Shown here: positions 8,371-18,580 of the stretch, piece after piece
Numbering within the stretch: the stretch's first letter is position 1
Layout: each line of letters starts with the position of its first letter
From: a bacterium
GTDB taxonomy: Bacteria; Planctomycetota; UBA1135; GCA-002686595
Direction: 5' to 3'
Assembly: GCA_024226735.1 (NCBI GenBank)
Contig: JAAELL010000348.1
Span: forward strand, 1 to 64,000
DNA: 64,000 nt
Position numbers and translations under genes: made by a program
The notes under the pieces: model-generated
What the model was told of the DNA's origin: nothing
The model's database searches: none
The model's input: only the letters and a program-made list of their open reading frames with translations

Positions 8371-9252
8371 CTACGCCGGATTCACGTGAACGGAGACCTG
8401 TACGGCTGTCGGCTCAGCGCGTGTGACCACCTCTTCGACTTCGTGGGCGATTGCGTGACCCTTACGGACGCTCATTTCGCCGTCGACGCTGATCTCCATG
8501 TCGATGTGCAGAACGGCTCCGATCGGGTGAGCGGAGACGCGCTGGACTCCGGTGACCCCATCGACCGCACGGGCGATGCTGACGACTCGGCCACGCAGCT
8601 CGACGTCGATCACGCGGTCCATCAGGACATCGGCACTCTCGCGCACGCTGCGCAATCCCATCACGAGAATGAACAGTCCGATGATTCCGGTGACGAGCGG
8701 CTCGACCCATTCGACATGCAGAGCGCTGCCTCCCACGCCGACGATGACGAGGATGCTCGACAGCGCGTCCGAGCGATTGTCGCGCGCGAGCGCACGCAGC
8801 GCGTGGCTCCCCGTGCGCTGCGCGGCGCGGTGCGTGATCCAGACGAGCCACTCGTTGACGGCGATCGAGAAGACCGCCGTGCCCAGCGCGAGCGACACCT
8901 CGATCCCGGTGTAGCTCGGCGAGCTGAGCGAAGTCGCCTGCCAGAGCACGCTCGCGCCCGCTCCGCCGAGCACCAGGCCGATGAATACACCGGCGACCGC
9001 CTCTGCCTTGCCATGGCCGAAGTGGTGGTCGTCGTCGGCGGGCGTCGACGCGACGCGGAAGCTGACCCACGCGACCGCATTCGTCGCGAGGTCGGCGATC
9101 GAGTGGTAGCCGTCAGCGAGCAGCGAGGGCGAGCCGGAGATCAGGCCAGCTGCGATCTTGACCAGCGCCAGGAGGGCGTTGAGGCCAATTCCGAGCCGGT
9201 GAGCGATCTCTCCCAATCGCCGATCTTGTGGATTCGCAGCGGCTTTGGACAT
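8371..9252 (-). CDS. Cation diffusion facilitator family metal exporter
   Basis: Proton-coupled efflux of divalent metal (Zn, Fe, Co, Cd or Mn; substrate not determinable). The 293-residue protein has about six membrane segments, the ADGYHSIAD metal site in TM2 (46-54), the HHFGHGKAE loop (76-84), a second acidic pair in TM5 (D158 and D162 in DNRSDALSS) and a C-terminal cytoplasmic dimerisation domain with HPIGAVLHIDMEI. TM5 carries D-x3-D where several characterised relatives have H-x3-D, which may shift metal preference. It lies 94 bases downstream of the DsbD-like gene start on the same strand. Proximity to feoAB suggests a metal-homeostasis neighbourhood, but they are separate transcripts. 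Confidence 0.92.
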   Translation of the reverse strand: MSKAAANPQDRRLGEIAHRLGIGLNALLALVKIAAGLISGSPSLLADGYHSIADLATNAVAWVSFRVASTPADDDHHFGHGKAEAVAGVFIGLVLGGAGASVLWQATSLSSPSYTGIEVSLALGTAVFSIAVNEWLVWITHRAAQRTGSHALRALARDNRSDALSSILVIVGVGGSALHVEWVEPLVTGIIGLFILVMGLRSVRESADVLMDRVIDVELRGRVVSIARAVDGVTGVQRVSAHPIGAVLHIDMEISVDGEMSVRKGHAIAHEVEEVVTRAEPTAVQVSVHVNPA

Positions 9253-9350
9253 GACCGGGCGTTGGGTTCGAAGACAATTCGGCCGACAGTCTATTCTAGT
9301 GAGGTCGGGCGCGACCCGGCTTCCGCGAGACCCCTCTCCCCGATCCGATC

Positions 9351-10022
9351 ATGAAGGTCCTCTTCGCCGCCCTGACTCTGCCCTGCATGCTGTTCTTCCA
9401 GGATCCGCCCCAGCCGGAGCGTGGGCCGCAGGATCCAGAGCCGCAACCGCAAGCGCCCGACCTCGACATCTTCGGCCGCACGAAAGAGGACGGCAGCGGC
9501 GGCACGCTGGCGATGATGCAGGGGGCCTGGCAGCTCATGGGCGTCAAGGCGTCCGACTACCCGCTGACCGGAATGGAGCCCGCCGGGTTCATGGTGATCT
9601 CGGACTCGTTCATGGCGATGACCGTCCAGATCTCGTGGGACGCGGACGCCGATTCGGGCCTCGACTTCCTCGAAGACTACCAGTCGTTCATCGCCGATAT
9701 CAGCCCGCTCGCGGGTGGCGAGATCGAGTGCGCGACGCTGATCGGCGCCTCGATGGCCAGCGACGCCAACGAGTTGGACTGGGAGGCCCGCGGCCAGAAA
9801 CGCCGCTTCCGCGTGGTCCTGCAGGGCAACATGATGGAGCTGAAGTGGGGCGGCGACAACGCCCTGACCTTCGGTCGCAGGCGTTCGATACGTCCAGGCA
9901 AGGAGGGCTTCTTCGGCGTTCCCGACGCATTCGGCGGCAGCTCCAACGTGGACCTGTTCGGACGCGGCAAGGGCGAGAAGAAGGAAGAAGGGGAGACCGG
10001 TCGCGGAGGAGACGACCGGTAG
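9351..10022 (+). CDS. Secreted protein of unknown function
   Basis: A 223-residue protein with an N-terminal hydrophobic segment (1-16), consistent with export, followed by a Pro/Gln-rich linker. The central region (about 50-170) begins MMQGAWQLMGVKASDYPL, which loosely recalls small lipocalin-like domains that start with a xQGxW motif; this similarity is weak. The C-terminus is charged and Gly-rich (Lys/Glu, then Arg/Asp). No catalytic motif was seen. It is divergent from the CDF exporter (98 bases between starts) and convergent with nrdJ, from which it is separated by a strong hairpin. Confidence 0.7.
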   Translation: MKVLFAALTLPCMLFFQDPPQPERGPQDPEPQPQAPDLDIFGRTKEDGSGGTLAMMQGAWQLMGVKASDYPLTGMEPAGFMVISDSFMAMTVQISWDADADSGLDFLEDYQSFIADISPLAGGEIECATLIGASMASDANELDWEARGQKRRFRVVLQGNMMELKWGGDNALTFGRRRSIRPGKEGFFGVPDAFGGSSNVDLFGRGKGEKKEEGETGRGGDDR

Positions 10023-10044
10023 GCCAAGTCGCGCCACACACGAA

Positions 10045-10094
10045 CGAACGAGCGGCGGCGGTGACCTTTGCAGGTCACCGCCGCCGCTCGTTCG
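10045..10094. terminator. Bidirectional terminator-like hairpin, 22-bp perfect stem
   Basis: Arms 10045-10066 and 10073-10094 are perfectly complementary with a 6-base loop. It lies between two convergent genes (stops at 10022 and 10124), the expected place for a shared terminator, although there is no T-run on either side. Confidence 0.75.
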
Positions 10095-10123
10095 GAAGGG
10101 TCAGGTTCAATCAGGGTCGACGA

Positions 10124-12658
10124 TCAGCACTGGCTGAAGCCGCACGAGTAGCACTTCACGCAACCCTCCGAGAAGGAGAGGGTCCCGCTGCACGCGGGGC
10201 ACTTCACCTTGTAGTTGGAGACGTTGCGCGGAGCCTGGTTCGCACGGGCCATCGGAGGCGCCGCCGCATCCGATGTATCCGGGTTGACCCGGCCCAGCAG
10301 GAGCGCCTCGAGGCCGTGTGCCTTCTTGGCGTCGAGGTAGCGCTGCAGTGCGGCGGCGAGTCCGTCGGCGAGCGACATGATGCGCCCGTCCTTGGTCGGC
10401 ACGCTCAAGCTCGAACCGATACCGTAGAGCTGCGCCACCGCCTTCTTCAGGCTTCCGTTCGAGCGCAGCCACAGGCTCAGCATGCGGCAGATCGCTTCGA
10501 GGTCGGAGTTGGCCACGTCACCGCCCTTGCCGAGCTGAGCGAAGACTTCGCGTTCGCGGCCGGAGCCCGGATCGACGGTCACCTTCACGTGCATGTTGCC
10601 GAACGGCGTCATTTGCCGGATCCGCAGGCAGCTCATGATCTCGGGCAGCTTGATGGGAGCGAGCTCGTCCTCTTGCTTCAGCAGACGGAAGCCGGTGGCG
10701 GCCATGTCCTCGCTCGACGGGCTGGTCTCCTCGCCTTCGCCGCGCTTGCCCGAGCCCTTCAGCGCCATCGGCTGCATGTCGCGGCAACCGTCGCGGTAGA
10801 CGGTGACGCCCTTGACGTCGAGGTCGATGGCGAGCTCGTAGATGCCGCGCACGTCCTCGACCGTCGCGTCGTGCGAGAAGTTGATCGTCTTGGAGATCGA
10901 CGAGTCGCAGTGGCGCTGGAACGCGGCCTGCATCCGCATGTGCCACTCGGGCGTGATGTCGTGGGCCGTGACGAACACTTCCTTGTGCTCGACCGACGGC
11001 TCGCCCAAGTGCTCGAGCGTGCCGTCTTCGATGATGCGGTCGATCAACTCCTCGGAGTAGTAGCCAGCGGCCTTGGCGGCCTGCTCGAAGACGTAGTTGA
11101 CCTCGCGCATGACCGTCGGGCGGCCCTTCGTGTCCTTCATCACCTGGCGGTTGAAGGCCAGGCTGAACATCGGCTCGATGCCGCCCGAGCAATCGGCGAT
11201 GATCGAGATCGTGCCGGTCGGCGCGACCGTCGTCGTGTAGGAGTTGCGCAGGCGCCGGCCTTCCTTCTCCCAGTCGGAACCTTCCCAGGCGGGGAACACG
11301 CCGCGCTCGTCGGCCAGGATCTCGGAGGCGAGATGGGACTCCTCGTTGAGCACCCGCATCACCTCCTCGCCGAACGCACAACCGGACTCGGTGTTGTAGG
11401 CGATCCCGAGCTTGTAGAGGGCGTCCGCGAAACCCATCACGCCGAGCCCGATCCGGCGGGTCGTGCGCGACATGTTGCCGATCTGCGGCAGCGGGTAGCG
11501 GTTGACCTCGATCACGTCATCGAGGAAGCGCGTCGTCGTGTGGATGATCGACTTGTACTCGTCCCAGTCGAACCGCGCTTCGGCCCCTTCGCCACGCACG
11601 AGCATGCCGAGGTTGATCGAACCGAGATTGCACGAGTCGTAGGGGTGCAGCGGCTGCTCGCCGCACGGGTTCGTCGCTTCGATCAAACCGACGTTCTTGA
11701 TCGGGTTGCGCGCGTTGATGCGATCGATGAACACGACGCCCGGCTCACCGCTGCGATGGGCGTGCTCGACGATCTTGTCCCAGAGCTCGCCAACGGTCCA
11801 GTTCTCGGACGTCGGGAGGCCCTCGTCGTCGACCTTCTGGTACTGCGACCACTCCTTCGTGCGCGGGTTCTGCACGGTGTGCACCATGCTCGGATCGCGC
11901 CGCACGTCCTCCAGGAACTTGTCGGTCACCGCAACCGAGATGTTGTAGTTCTGCAGCATCGACCGATCGTCCTTGAAGTCGATGAAGCGCGCGATGTCGG
12001 GGTGGTCGATGCGCAGGATCCCCATGTTCGCGCCGCGCCGGAACGCGCCTTGCTGGATCGCGTCCGTCGCCTTCGAGAACACCTGGATGAACGACAGCGG
12101 TCCTTCGGTCGTTCCGCCCGAGCTCTTGACGATGTCGCCGGACGGACGCAGGCGCGAAAAGCTGAAGCCCGTTCCGCCGCCGGCCTTCTGGATCAGCGCC
12201 GTCGCCTTGATCGAGTCGAAGATCCCGTCGATGGAGTCCTCGACAGGCAGAACGAAGCACGCGGACAACATGCCCATCTCGCGCCCGGCGTTCATGAGGC
12301 AGGGACTGTTCGGCATGAACACCCGGCTCGCCATCAAGTTGTAGGAGTCGCGCGCGACCGTGAGCGCGAGCTCGGCTCCACCGCCCTCGAACTCGAGTTC
12401 CGCCTTCGCGACGTGGCTCGCCACGCGCCAGAAGAGCTGGCGCGGAGTCTCGATCACTTCACCCGTGTCGGACTTCTTGAGGTACCGGCGCGCGAGGACC
12501 GTACTCCCGTTCGCGGAGAGGTCCGGGTCGGGCAAATCGCGCGGCGGGTCGATCGCATCGAGCTGCCTCGACGCATCCGTCACGGCAGCGGAGCGGGTCG
12601 GGGTAGCCATCGTTGCGGATTGTCCGAAGGAGGAGGACGGTTGTTCGCTCACGTGCAC
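10124..12658 (-). CDS. nrdJ: Adenosylcobalamin-dependent ribonucleoside-diphosphate reductase (class II)
   Basis: Reduces ribonucleotides to deoxyribonucleotides with a B12-generated thiyl radical; oxygen-independent. The 844-residue protein carries class II hallmarks: MNAGREMGMLSACFVLPVED (redox Cys), the KAGGGTGFSFSRLRP segment, ATNPCGEQPL with the radical-site Cys, then the C-terminal TSCPD-like domain and a Cys-rich tail (CPAC...CVKCYSCGFSQC) that presumably re-reduces the active site or binds zinc. Start at 12658 is the first Met; Met17 (12610) is equally possible because the first 40 residues are not conserved. No cobalamin riboswitch was recognised in the 143-base gap upstream, which contains a GGCTCCGCC/GGCGGAGCC inverted repeat. 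Confidence 0.96.
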   Translation of the reverse strand: MHVSEQPSSSFGQSATMATPTRSAAVTDASRQLDAIDPPRDLPDPDLSANGSTVLARRYLKKSDTGEVIETPRQLFWRVASHVAKAELEFEGGGAELALTVARDSYNLMASRVFMPNSPCLMNAGREMGMLSACFVLPVEDSIDGIFDSIKATALIQKAGGGTGFSFSRLRPSGDIVKSSGGTTEGPLSFIQVFSKATDAIQQGAFRRGANMGILRIDHPDIARFIDFKDDRSMLQNYNISVAVTDKFLEDVRRDPSMVHTVQNPRTKEWSQYQKVDDEGLPTSENWTVGELWDKIVEHAHRSGEPGVVFIDRINARNPIKNVGLIEATNPCGEQPLHPYDSCNLGSINLGMLVRGEGAEARFDWDEYKSIIHTTTRFLDDVIEVNRYPLPQIGNMSRTTRRIGLGVMGFADALYKLGIAYNTESGCAFGEEVMRVLNEESHLASEILADERGVFPAWEGSDWEKEGRRLRNSYTTTVAPTGTISIIADCSGGIEPMFSLAFNRQVMKDTKGRPTVMREVNYVFEQAAKAAGYYSEELIDRIIEDGTLEHLGEPSVEHKEVFVTAHDITPEWHMRMQAAFQRHCDSSISKTINFSHDATVEDVRGIYELAIDLDVKGVTVYRDGCRDMQPMALKGSGKRGEGEETSPSSEDMAATGFRLLKQEDELAPIKLPEIMSCLRIRQMTPFGNMHVKVTVDPGSGREREVFAQLGKGGDVANSDLEAICRMLSLWLRSNGSLKKAVAQLYGIGSSLSVPTKDGRIMSLADGLAAALQRYLDAKKAHGLEALLLGRVNPDTSDAAAPPMARANQAPRNVSNYKVKCPACSGTLSFSEGCVKCYSCGFSQC

Positions 12659-12801
12659 CTGCTTAGGTCGTTGGCAGAAGGGCGTTCAGGAGAGAATCGA
12701 ATCTTCTTGGCTCCGCCGTCTCGTTTCAAGACGCAGCCGCAAACTTCGATACGTCAAGGGCGGAGCCGAGGAAACACTCCAAGGCGCCGGAAGGTGACCG
12801 C

Positions 12802-14445
12802 TCAGCGCGCGCGCCCACGCAGCCGCTTGGCCTCGGGCACGCGCAGCAGCAACACGAGCACCAGATAGACACCCATGCCAAGGAGGATGGCGACGCCGAG
12901 CGCGCCGGCCCCCCCCAGGCTCTCCCGCGCCAGGCTTTCGACCCACCACGCCGAGAGCCCGCATCCGAGGGCGGCGAGCAGCATGCGCGACAGCGCGCTC
13001 GCCACCCCTGCCTCGCCGGCCGGCAAATGCAACCTTCGTCGCAGGAGCGGGAATAGCACGGCGAGGCCGACCCAACTCGTGGTCGCGGTGGCGAGGGCGA
13101 GGCCGTCGACGTCGAGCGACAGGACCCGGATGCAGAACAAGTTGAGTGCAACGTTCAGCACCAGCATCGCGCTCGACACGACGACGGGCGTGCGGAAGTC
13201 CGACAGCGCGTAGAACGTGCGCGCGACGAGGCCCATCGCCCCCGCCGGCAAGATCGCGAAGCAGAGCATGCGCAGTGCGCCAGCCGTGCGCTCCACACCC
13301 TCCGCGCCGAACGCACCGTGCTCGAACGACACGCGGATCACGGGTTCGGACAGCGCGTAGAGTCCGATGCTCGCGGGCAACGCGACAAAGGCGATCGCAC
13401 GGTGGGTGCGATCGTGCAGCGCGCGCACCGCTTGTCGGTCGCCGCGGTGGCCGTGCGCCTGCAACGCGGGGAACACGGCGCTCGTCGCCGCGACGGCGAT
13501 CAGCGCCATCGGGAACTGCTGCACGCGGTTGGCGTAGTAGTGCAGCGTAGGACCGCCGTCGGGAAGGAGCCCCTCGGCCATCAACCCGTCGAGCATCACG
13601 TTGATCTGGTACACCGCGGCGCCAACGGCCAGCGGCGCGGCGCGCCGTAGCACCGCACCCGCTTCTCCGCGCGCGCTCCGCCAGTCGACGCGCGCGCCGC
13701 CGATCAGGCCCTGTGCGCGAAGCGCGGGTACCTGCACGACGAGCTGAACGACACCCGCGGCCAGGACGCCCCAGGCGAGCGCGCGCGTCATCGCCATGTG
13801 CCGGTCCATGTCGCGTGGATCGACGGTCCATCCGAACGAGACGCCGACGACGACGAGCGCTCCGATCCAGGCCACGTTCATCGCCGCCGGCGCCCATGCC
13901 GGGCTCGCGAAGTGTCCTCGCACCTGCAGCGCACCGCCGATCAGCGCGGAGAGGCAGACCAGCACGACGAACGGCATCAGCCGCGACACGAGGTCGCGCA
14001 CGGGCTCGGGATCCGCGCCCAACCAGCGCCAACCCGTGAACGGCATCGCGTCGGGCATCGCCAGCACGGCCAGCGTCACGACGACGCAGAGGGCGAGCAG
14101 GATCCAGGTGACCATCCGCAGGGTCGCGTGGAACAGCGCCCGGCCCGCTTCCTCTCCCTGCGTGCCATCGGTGCGCGTCAGGCTCGTCTGGAACGAGGTC
14201 GAGAGCGCCCCTTCGCCGAGGAAGCGGCGGAACAGGTTCGGGATCCGCCAGGCGGTGATGAACGCGTCGTAGACGGCCGAGCGGTCACCGAACAGCGCCG
14301 CTGACACCATCTCGCGCACGTAGCCGAGGATGCGGCTGACGAGCGTGAGGCCCGACACGAGCGCCGTCCGGCTCAGGAGGCGTCGGTGCCGCCCGACGAG
14401 GTCGGCACCGTCTCGCTGTTTGATCTCTTCCTCCGCGCTCGCCAC
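12802..14445 (-). CDS. murJ: Lipid II flippase MurJ
   Basis: Flips lipid-linked peptidoglycan precursor across the inner membrane (MOP exporter superfamily). The 547-residue, about 14-helix protein starts with the typical segment SRTALVSGLTLVSRILGYVRE, followed by FITAWRIPNLFRRFLGEGALSTSF, both diagnostic of MurJ. Together with dapF it shows that the organism makes a peptidoglycan wall. It is the upstream gene of nrdJ on the same strand (143-base gap) and follows the secreted protein at 14496-15437 by 50 bases; these are probably independent functions. Confidence 0.95.
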   Translation of the reverse strand: MASAEEEIKQRDGADLVGRHRRLLSRTALVSGLTLVSRILGYVREMVSAALFGDRSAVYDAFITAWRIPNLFRRFLGEGALSTSFQTSLTRTDGTQGEEAGRALFHATLRMVTWILLALCVVVTLAVLAMPDAMPFTGWRWLGADPEPVRDLVSRLMPFVVLVCLSALIGGALQVRGHFASPAWAPAAMNVAWIGALVVVGVSFGWTVDPRDMDRHMAMTRALAWGVLAAGVVQLVVQVPALRAQGLIGGARVDWRSARGEAGAVLRRAAPLAVGAAVYQINVMLDGLMAEGLLPDGGPTLHYYANRVQQFPMALIAVAATSAVFPALQAHGHRGDRQAVRALHDRTHRAIAFVALPASIGLYALSEPVIRVSFEHGAFGAEGVERTAGALRMLCFAILPAGAMGLVARTFYALSDFRTPVVVSSAMLVLNVALNLFCIRVLSLDVDGLALATATTSWVGLAVLFPLLRRRLHLPAGEAGVASALSRMLLAALGCGLSAWWVESLARESLGGAGALGVAILLGMGVYLVLVLLLRVPEAKRLRGRAR

Positions 14446-14495
14446 GCGGCCAGTGTGGCGCCCGGCCTATTCGATATCCATCGACTCGGTCGCCA

Positions 14496-15437
14496 TCACT
14501 GGAAGGCCATCGTCACGCCGTCGGTGAAGTTGCTCGTCCCTCCGTCGCGGTACCACGCCTGGAAGTTCCAGGTCTCGCCAGCGACAACGGGTTGTGGCGG
14601 GTTGACCGGGATCGCGGTCAGGTCGACATCGATCTCGCCGAGCGGGCCCTGAAAGATCTCGGCGATCGCGTTGTACCGGCCGATGTTTCCCGCGAGACAC
14701 AGGATCCCCACCGAGCCGGGAGGGGTCAGCGAGCCTTGGGTCTGCCCGACGAGGAAGTAGCCGAACTGACCGGCCGGCATGTCGCGCGCGACGAGGGACA
14801 GGTCGTTGACGACGATGTCGAGGAAGCCAAAGGCTTCGATCGACGCGCCCACACCGGTCGAGTTCGGGAGTGCGGGGCTACAGTAGCTCGTCCCCACCTG
14901 CGGATCGATCGCGGGGCCGATCTCGAGCTCGTCGACGATGACCTCGACGACCCCAGAGGCCAGGACGGTCAAGAGCCCGTTGTCGAAGAGCGAGCCCGGA
15001 TACACGCCGTACTCGGACTCGAGGTCGGTCGTATCGAACAGAGCGCCCGTCGAGTTGCTCAGCGTCAGGTTCAAGAAGTGCCCCGGCTCGGTCATCGGAC
15101 TCGTCATGATCGCGACGCCGTCGGCGACCGGAAAGTCGTTCTGAACGAAGAAGCTCGGGGTCGGGCTGTCTGGCAGCGTCCCCAGCGCCGTTCCCGAGAG
15201 AAACACGAGTCCCGGCGCGATGTCGTAGCGCTCGTACTGTCCCGGAACCACCGGGGAACCGGGAGTCGTCACGTCGAAGCGCAGAACGGCGCCATCGCCG
15301 ACGCTCACGCCCGCGAAGGGCCCACTGCCCATCGACGCGGTGACGACGGTGCCCCTGAGGGTCACGCGCGTGTCCTGGGCCGAAGCGGCCGATGCGAGCG
15401 CGAGACAGACTAGAACGGTCCGGAGATTCGGTTTCAT
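14496..15437 (-). CDS. Secreted protein with a C-terminal beta domain recurrent in planctomycetes
   Basis: A 313-residue exported protein (signal peptide 1-20, ending ASAASAQ). The C-terminal third, from YCSPALPNSTGVGASIEAFG to the end, contains QFGYFLVGQTQG, GNIGRYN and GETWNFQAWYRDGG. I recall this pattern as a repeated module at the C-terminus of many secreted planctomycete proteins, where it may serve surface display or sorting; this is memory, not a search. The N-terminal 180 residues show no motif I recognise. It lies between yqeY (48-base gap) and murJ on the same strand. Confidence 0.75.
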   Translation of the reverse strand: MKPNLRTVLVCLALASAASAQDTRVTLRGTVVTASMGSGPFAGVSVGDGAVLRFDVTTPGSPVVPGQYERYDIAPGLVFLSGTALGTLPDSPTPSFFVQNDFPVADGVAIMTSPMTEPGHFLNLTLSNSTGALFDTTDLESEYGVYPGSLFDNGLLTVLASGVVEVIVDELEIGPAIDPQVGTSYCSPALPNSTGVGASIEAFGFLDIVVNDLSLVARDMPAGQFGYFLVGQTQGSLTPPGSVGILCLAGNIGRYNAIAEIFQGPLGEIDVDLTAIPVNPPQPVVAGETWNFQAWYRDGGTSNFTDGVTMAFQ

Positions 15438-15485
15438 GGTCGGCTCCTTGTACGGAAAAAGCCTAACCGGAACGTCCGAGCTCGC

Positions 15486-15929
15486 CTACTCGAGCATGCC
15501 GGCCGCGAGGCCCTGGACGAGCTTGCCGTCGACCAGCCCCTTGTGCTTCGCCATGACCGCCTTGATGACGCGCCCCATGTCTTTTTTTGAGGCGGCACCA
15601 ACCTCGGCGATCGCCTCCTCGACGACGCGCTTCGTGTTGGACTCGGACATCATCTTGGGCAGGTAGCCCTCGATCATCTCGATCTCCGCCGCCTCCTTGG
15701 TGGCGAGGTCGTCGCGCCCGGCCTTCTCGTACTGCTGCGCGCTGTCGACGCGCGACTTCACGTTGCTGCGCAGCACCGCGAGCTGCTGCTCGTCGTCGAG
15801 CTCCTCACCGAGCTCGATGCGGCGGTTCTTCATCGCCGCCAGGACCATGCGCAAGGTGTCGCGCCGCAGGGCGTCGCCCGAGCGCATCGCGTCCTTCACG
15901 TCGGCTTCGAGTTGGTCCTTGAGGCTCAT
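15486..15929 (-). CDS. yqeY: GatB/YqeY domain protein
   Basis: The 147-residue protein matches the YqeY family throughout: [19 protein letters not shown] start, [11 protein letters not shown] in the middle, and a C-terminal helical half with GYLPKMMSE and [17 protein letters not shown]. The fold is shared with the tRNA-binding tail of GatB; the precise role of free-standing YqeY is not established. Its ATG overlaps the gyrA stop codon by 4 bases (ATGA), so it is translationally coupled to gyrA. Confidence 0.93.
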   Translation of the reverse strand: MSLKDQLEADVKDAMRSGDALRRDTLRMVLAAMKNRRIELGEELDDEQQLAVLRSNVKSRVDSAQQYEKAGRDDLATKEAAEIEMIEGYLPKMMSESNTKRVVEEAIAEVGAASKKDMGRVIKAVMAKHKGLVDGKLVQGLAAGMLE

Positions 15930-18580
15930 TCGTCATCCTCGCCCGCATCGGCATCGTCGGCATCGGCGCCTTCGCCGTCCTCCGTTCCGCGATTCTCGGC
16001 TTCGTCACCGTCGGGAGCGGGATCCGCCGGATCGGCGCCGTCGATCGGCGCGTCCCCGTCCACGACCTCGCCTTCCACGAGCTCACCATCTCCCAACGCC
16101 TCGTCGGCGAATTTCTCGAGGTCGCTCTCGTGCACGATCTCGACGCCGACCAGCGTGTCATCGGACTTCAGGTTGATCAGTCGGACGCCCTGCGTGTTGC
16201 GGCTCATCGCGCTGATGTTCTTCACGTGCGAGCGAACGATCATGCCGTTCTCGGTGATGAACATCGCATCATCGCCTTCGCGGCACAGCTTGATCGTCAC
16301 GACCGAGCCGTTGCGATCGCTCGTGCGGATCGAGATGACCCCCTGTCCGCCACGACCCTTGATCGGGTAATCCGTCATCGGGGTGCGCTTCCCGTAGCCC
16401 TTCTCGGACGCCGTCAACAGCTCGGCGGTGTCGTCCGCCACGACCATGCCGACGACCTCGTCATCGGCCAGCAGCTTGAGCCCACGCACGCCGCGCGAGG
16501 TGCGGCCCATCGCCCGCGCCGCCGCTTCGTCGAAGCGGATCGCGCGGCCCGACTTCGAGCACATCACGATCGTGTCGCCCGGCTGTGCGAGCGAGACGCC
16601 GACGACCTCGTCGCCCTCCTCCAGGAGGATCGCGCGGATCCCGCCACGCTTGGGACGCGAGTACGCCTCGAGCGAGGTCTTCTTGACGACGCCGCGCCTG
16701 GTCGCGAACACGATGAAGTGCTCGTTGTCGAACTCCGGCACGCGCAGGATCGACTGGATCTCCTCACCCGGCCGCAGCTGCAGCAGGTTCGAGATCGCAC
16801 GTCCCTTCGACGTCCGCCCCGCTTCGGGCAAGTTGTAGCCCTTCTGCCAGAAGACCTGCCCCATGTTGGAGAAGCAGAGCAGATAGTCGTGCGTCGACGA
16901 CACGAAGAGCGACTTGAGCACATCGCCTTCCTTGGCGTCCGAGCCGCGGACTCCGCGCCCACCGCGCGCCTGGGCGCGATACGTGTCGAGCGGGGTGCGC
17001 TTGATGTAGCCATCGCGCGAGAACGTGACCACCGTGAGGTCCTCGGCGATCAGGTCCGCCATGTCGACGTTGGTGTCGATCTCCTCGGTCGAGATCTCGG
17101 TGCGGCGGTCGTCGCCGTAGCGCTTCTCGAGGTCGTCGAGGTCCTCGCGAATGATCGTGGTGACGCGCTCTTCGCGCGCGAGGATGTCGTTCAGGTCGGT
17201 GATCGTCTCGATGAGCTCGGCGAACTCCTTCTCCAACTTCTCGCGCTCGAGGCCGGTCAGGCTGCCGAGGCGCATGTCGACGATCGCCTGCGACTGGCGA
17301 TCGGATAGCGCGAACTCGGCGGACAACCCTGCCTTCGCCGCCTCACGGTCGGGCGATGCACGGATGATCTCGATCACGCGGTCGATGTTGCTGTTCGCAA
17401 TCAGCAAGCCGTCGACGATGTGCTTGCGCTCCTCCGCCTTGCGCAAGAGGTACGCCGTCCGGCGCCGAATCACCTGGCGGCGGTGCGTCAGGTACGCATC
17501 GAGCAACTTGCGCAGCGTCAGCGTGCGCGGCTGCCGCTCGTGGATCGCAAGATTGATGATGCTGTAGGTCGTCTGCAGCGGCGAATACTTGAACAGCTGC
17601 GTCGTGATGACCGTCGGGTCTTCGCCGCGCTTCAGCTTGATGACGAGCCGGATGCCGTCCTTGTTGGACTCGTCGACGACGTCGGAGATGCCGGTGATGC
17701 GCCCATCGCGCACCGCGTCCGCGACCTTGGCGATGATGCCGGTCTTCTCGCCGCCCTTCTTGGTCTGGAAGGGCATCTCGGTGAAGACGAGCTGCTGGCG
17801 GTTCTTGACGTCCTCGACGTGGTACTTCGCGCGCAGGCGCACGAGTCCGCGACCGGTCGTGTAGGCGCTGACGATCCCGCTGCGGCCCATGATGATGCCG
17901 CCGGTCGGAAAGTCCGGCCCGGGCACGATCTGCAGCAGCTCCTGCACGGTCAGGGCCGGGTCGTCGAGAATCGCGCGGAACGCGGCGCAGATCTCGCGCA
18001 GGTTGTGCGGCGGCAGGCTCGTCGCCATGCCGACCGCGATCCCGTCCGAGCCATTGCACAGCAGGTTGGGAAAGCGCGCCGGAAGGACGGTCGGCTGGGT
18101 CCGCGTGTCGTCGTAGTTCGGCTCGAAGTCGACCGTCTCCTTCTCGAGATCGGCCATCAGCTCGACCGCGGTGCCGGCCATGCGCGCTTCGGTGTAACGC
18201 ATGGCGGCGGGCGGGTCCCCGTCGATCGAGCCGAAGTTCCCCTGCCCGTCGACCAGCGGGTAGCGCAGGGAGAAGTCCTGCGCCATCCGCACGAGCGTCG
18301 GGTAGATCACCGACTCGCCGTGCGGGTGGTAGTTGCCCGAGGTGTCGCCCGCGACCTTGGCGCACTTGCGGTACTTCGCCCGCGGACCGAGGTTCAGGTC
18401 GTTCATCGCGACAAGGATCCGGCGTTGCGAAGGCTTGAGGCCGTCGCGAACGTCGGGCAGCGCGCGAGAGTGGATGACGCTGAGCGCGTACGTCAGGTAC
18501 GACTCCTTCATCTCGCGCTCGATGTTGCGCGCGATGATGCGGCTGCCGCCGCTGTCGGGGGGGGTCGTGGTATCGGTCAT
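15926..18580 (-). CDS. gyrA: DNA gyrase subunit A
   Basis: ATP-dependent negative supercoiling subunit that cuts and rejoins DNA. From Met at 18580 the protein has 884 residues: the breakage-reunion domain with catalytic Tyr129 in AAMRYTE, then a six-bladed C-terminal beta-pinwheel that carries a GyrA-box-like QARGGRG, supporting gyrase rather than topoisomerase IV. A long acidic tail ends the protein. In the quinolone region the sequence is [13 protein letters not shown], so residues aligned with E. coli Ala84 and Asp87 are Val and Pro. The upstream Met at 18619 is an alternative start, but the added 13 residues look unlike the family. It is followed by yqeY with a 4-base overlap. Confidence 0.96.
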   Translation of the reverse strand: MTDTTTPPDSGGSRIIARNIEREMKESYLTYALSVIHSRALPDVRDGLKPSQRRILVAMNDLNLGPRAKYRKCAKVAGDTSGNYHPHGESVIYPTLVRMAQDFSLRYPLVDGQGNFGSIDGDPPAAMRYTEARMAGTAVELMADLEKETVDFEPNYDDTRTQPTVLPARFPNLLCNGSDGIAVGMATSLPPHNLREICAAFRAILDDPALTVQELLQIVPGPDFPTGGIIMGRSGIVSAYTTGRGLVRLRAKYHVEDVKNRQQLVFTEMPFQTKKGGEKTGIIAKVADAVRDGRITGISDVVDESNKDGIRLVIKLKRGEDPTVITTQLFKYSPLQTTYSIINLAIHERQPRTLTLRKLLDAYLTHRRQVIRRRTAYLLRKAEERKHIVDGLLIANSNIDRVIEIIRASPDREAAKAGLSAEFALSDRQSQAIVDMRLGSLTGLEREKLEKEFAELIETITDLNDILAREERVTTIIREDLDDLEKRYGDDRRTEISTEEIDTNVDMADLIAEDLTVVTFSRDGYIKRTPLDTYRAQARGGRGVRGSDAKEGDVLKSLFVSSTHDYLLCFSNMGQVFWQKGYNLPEAGRTSKGRAISNLLQLRPGEEIQSILRVPEFDNEHFIVFATRRGVVKKTSLEAYSRPKRGGIRAILLEEGDEVVGVSLAQPGDTIVMCSKSGRAIRFDEAAARAMGRTSRGVRGLKLLADDEVVGMVVADDTAELLTASEKGYGKRTPMTDYPIKGRGGQGVISIRTSDRNGSVVTIKLCREGDDAMFITENGMIVRSHVKNISAMSRNTQGVRLINLKSDDTLVGVEIVHESDLEKFADEALGDGELVEGEVVDGDAPIDGADPADPAPDGDEAENRGTEDGEGADADDADAGEDDE

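Noticed and set aside
12659-12801. Cobalamin riboswitch upstream of the B12-dependent reductase
   Set aside because: The gap is only 143 bases, and no B12-box-like conserved sequence was seen; only a simple inverted repeat is present.
9245-12868. A 1207-codon open frame on the plus strand opposite nrdJ
   Set aside because: It mirrors nrdJ, whose protein is fully conserved. The antisense product is His/Arg/Asp-rich without domains, a usual by-product of high-GC third positions.
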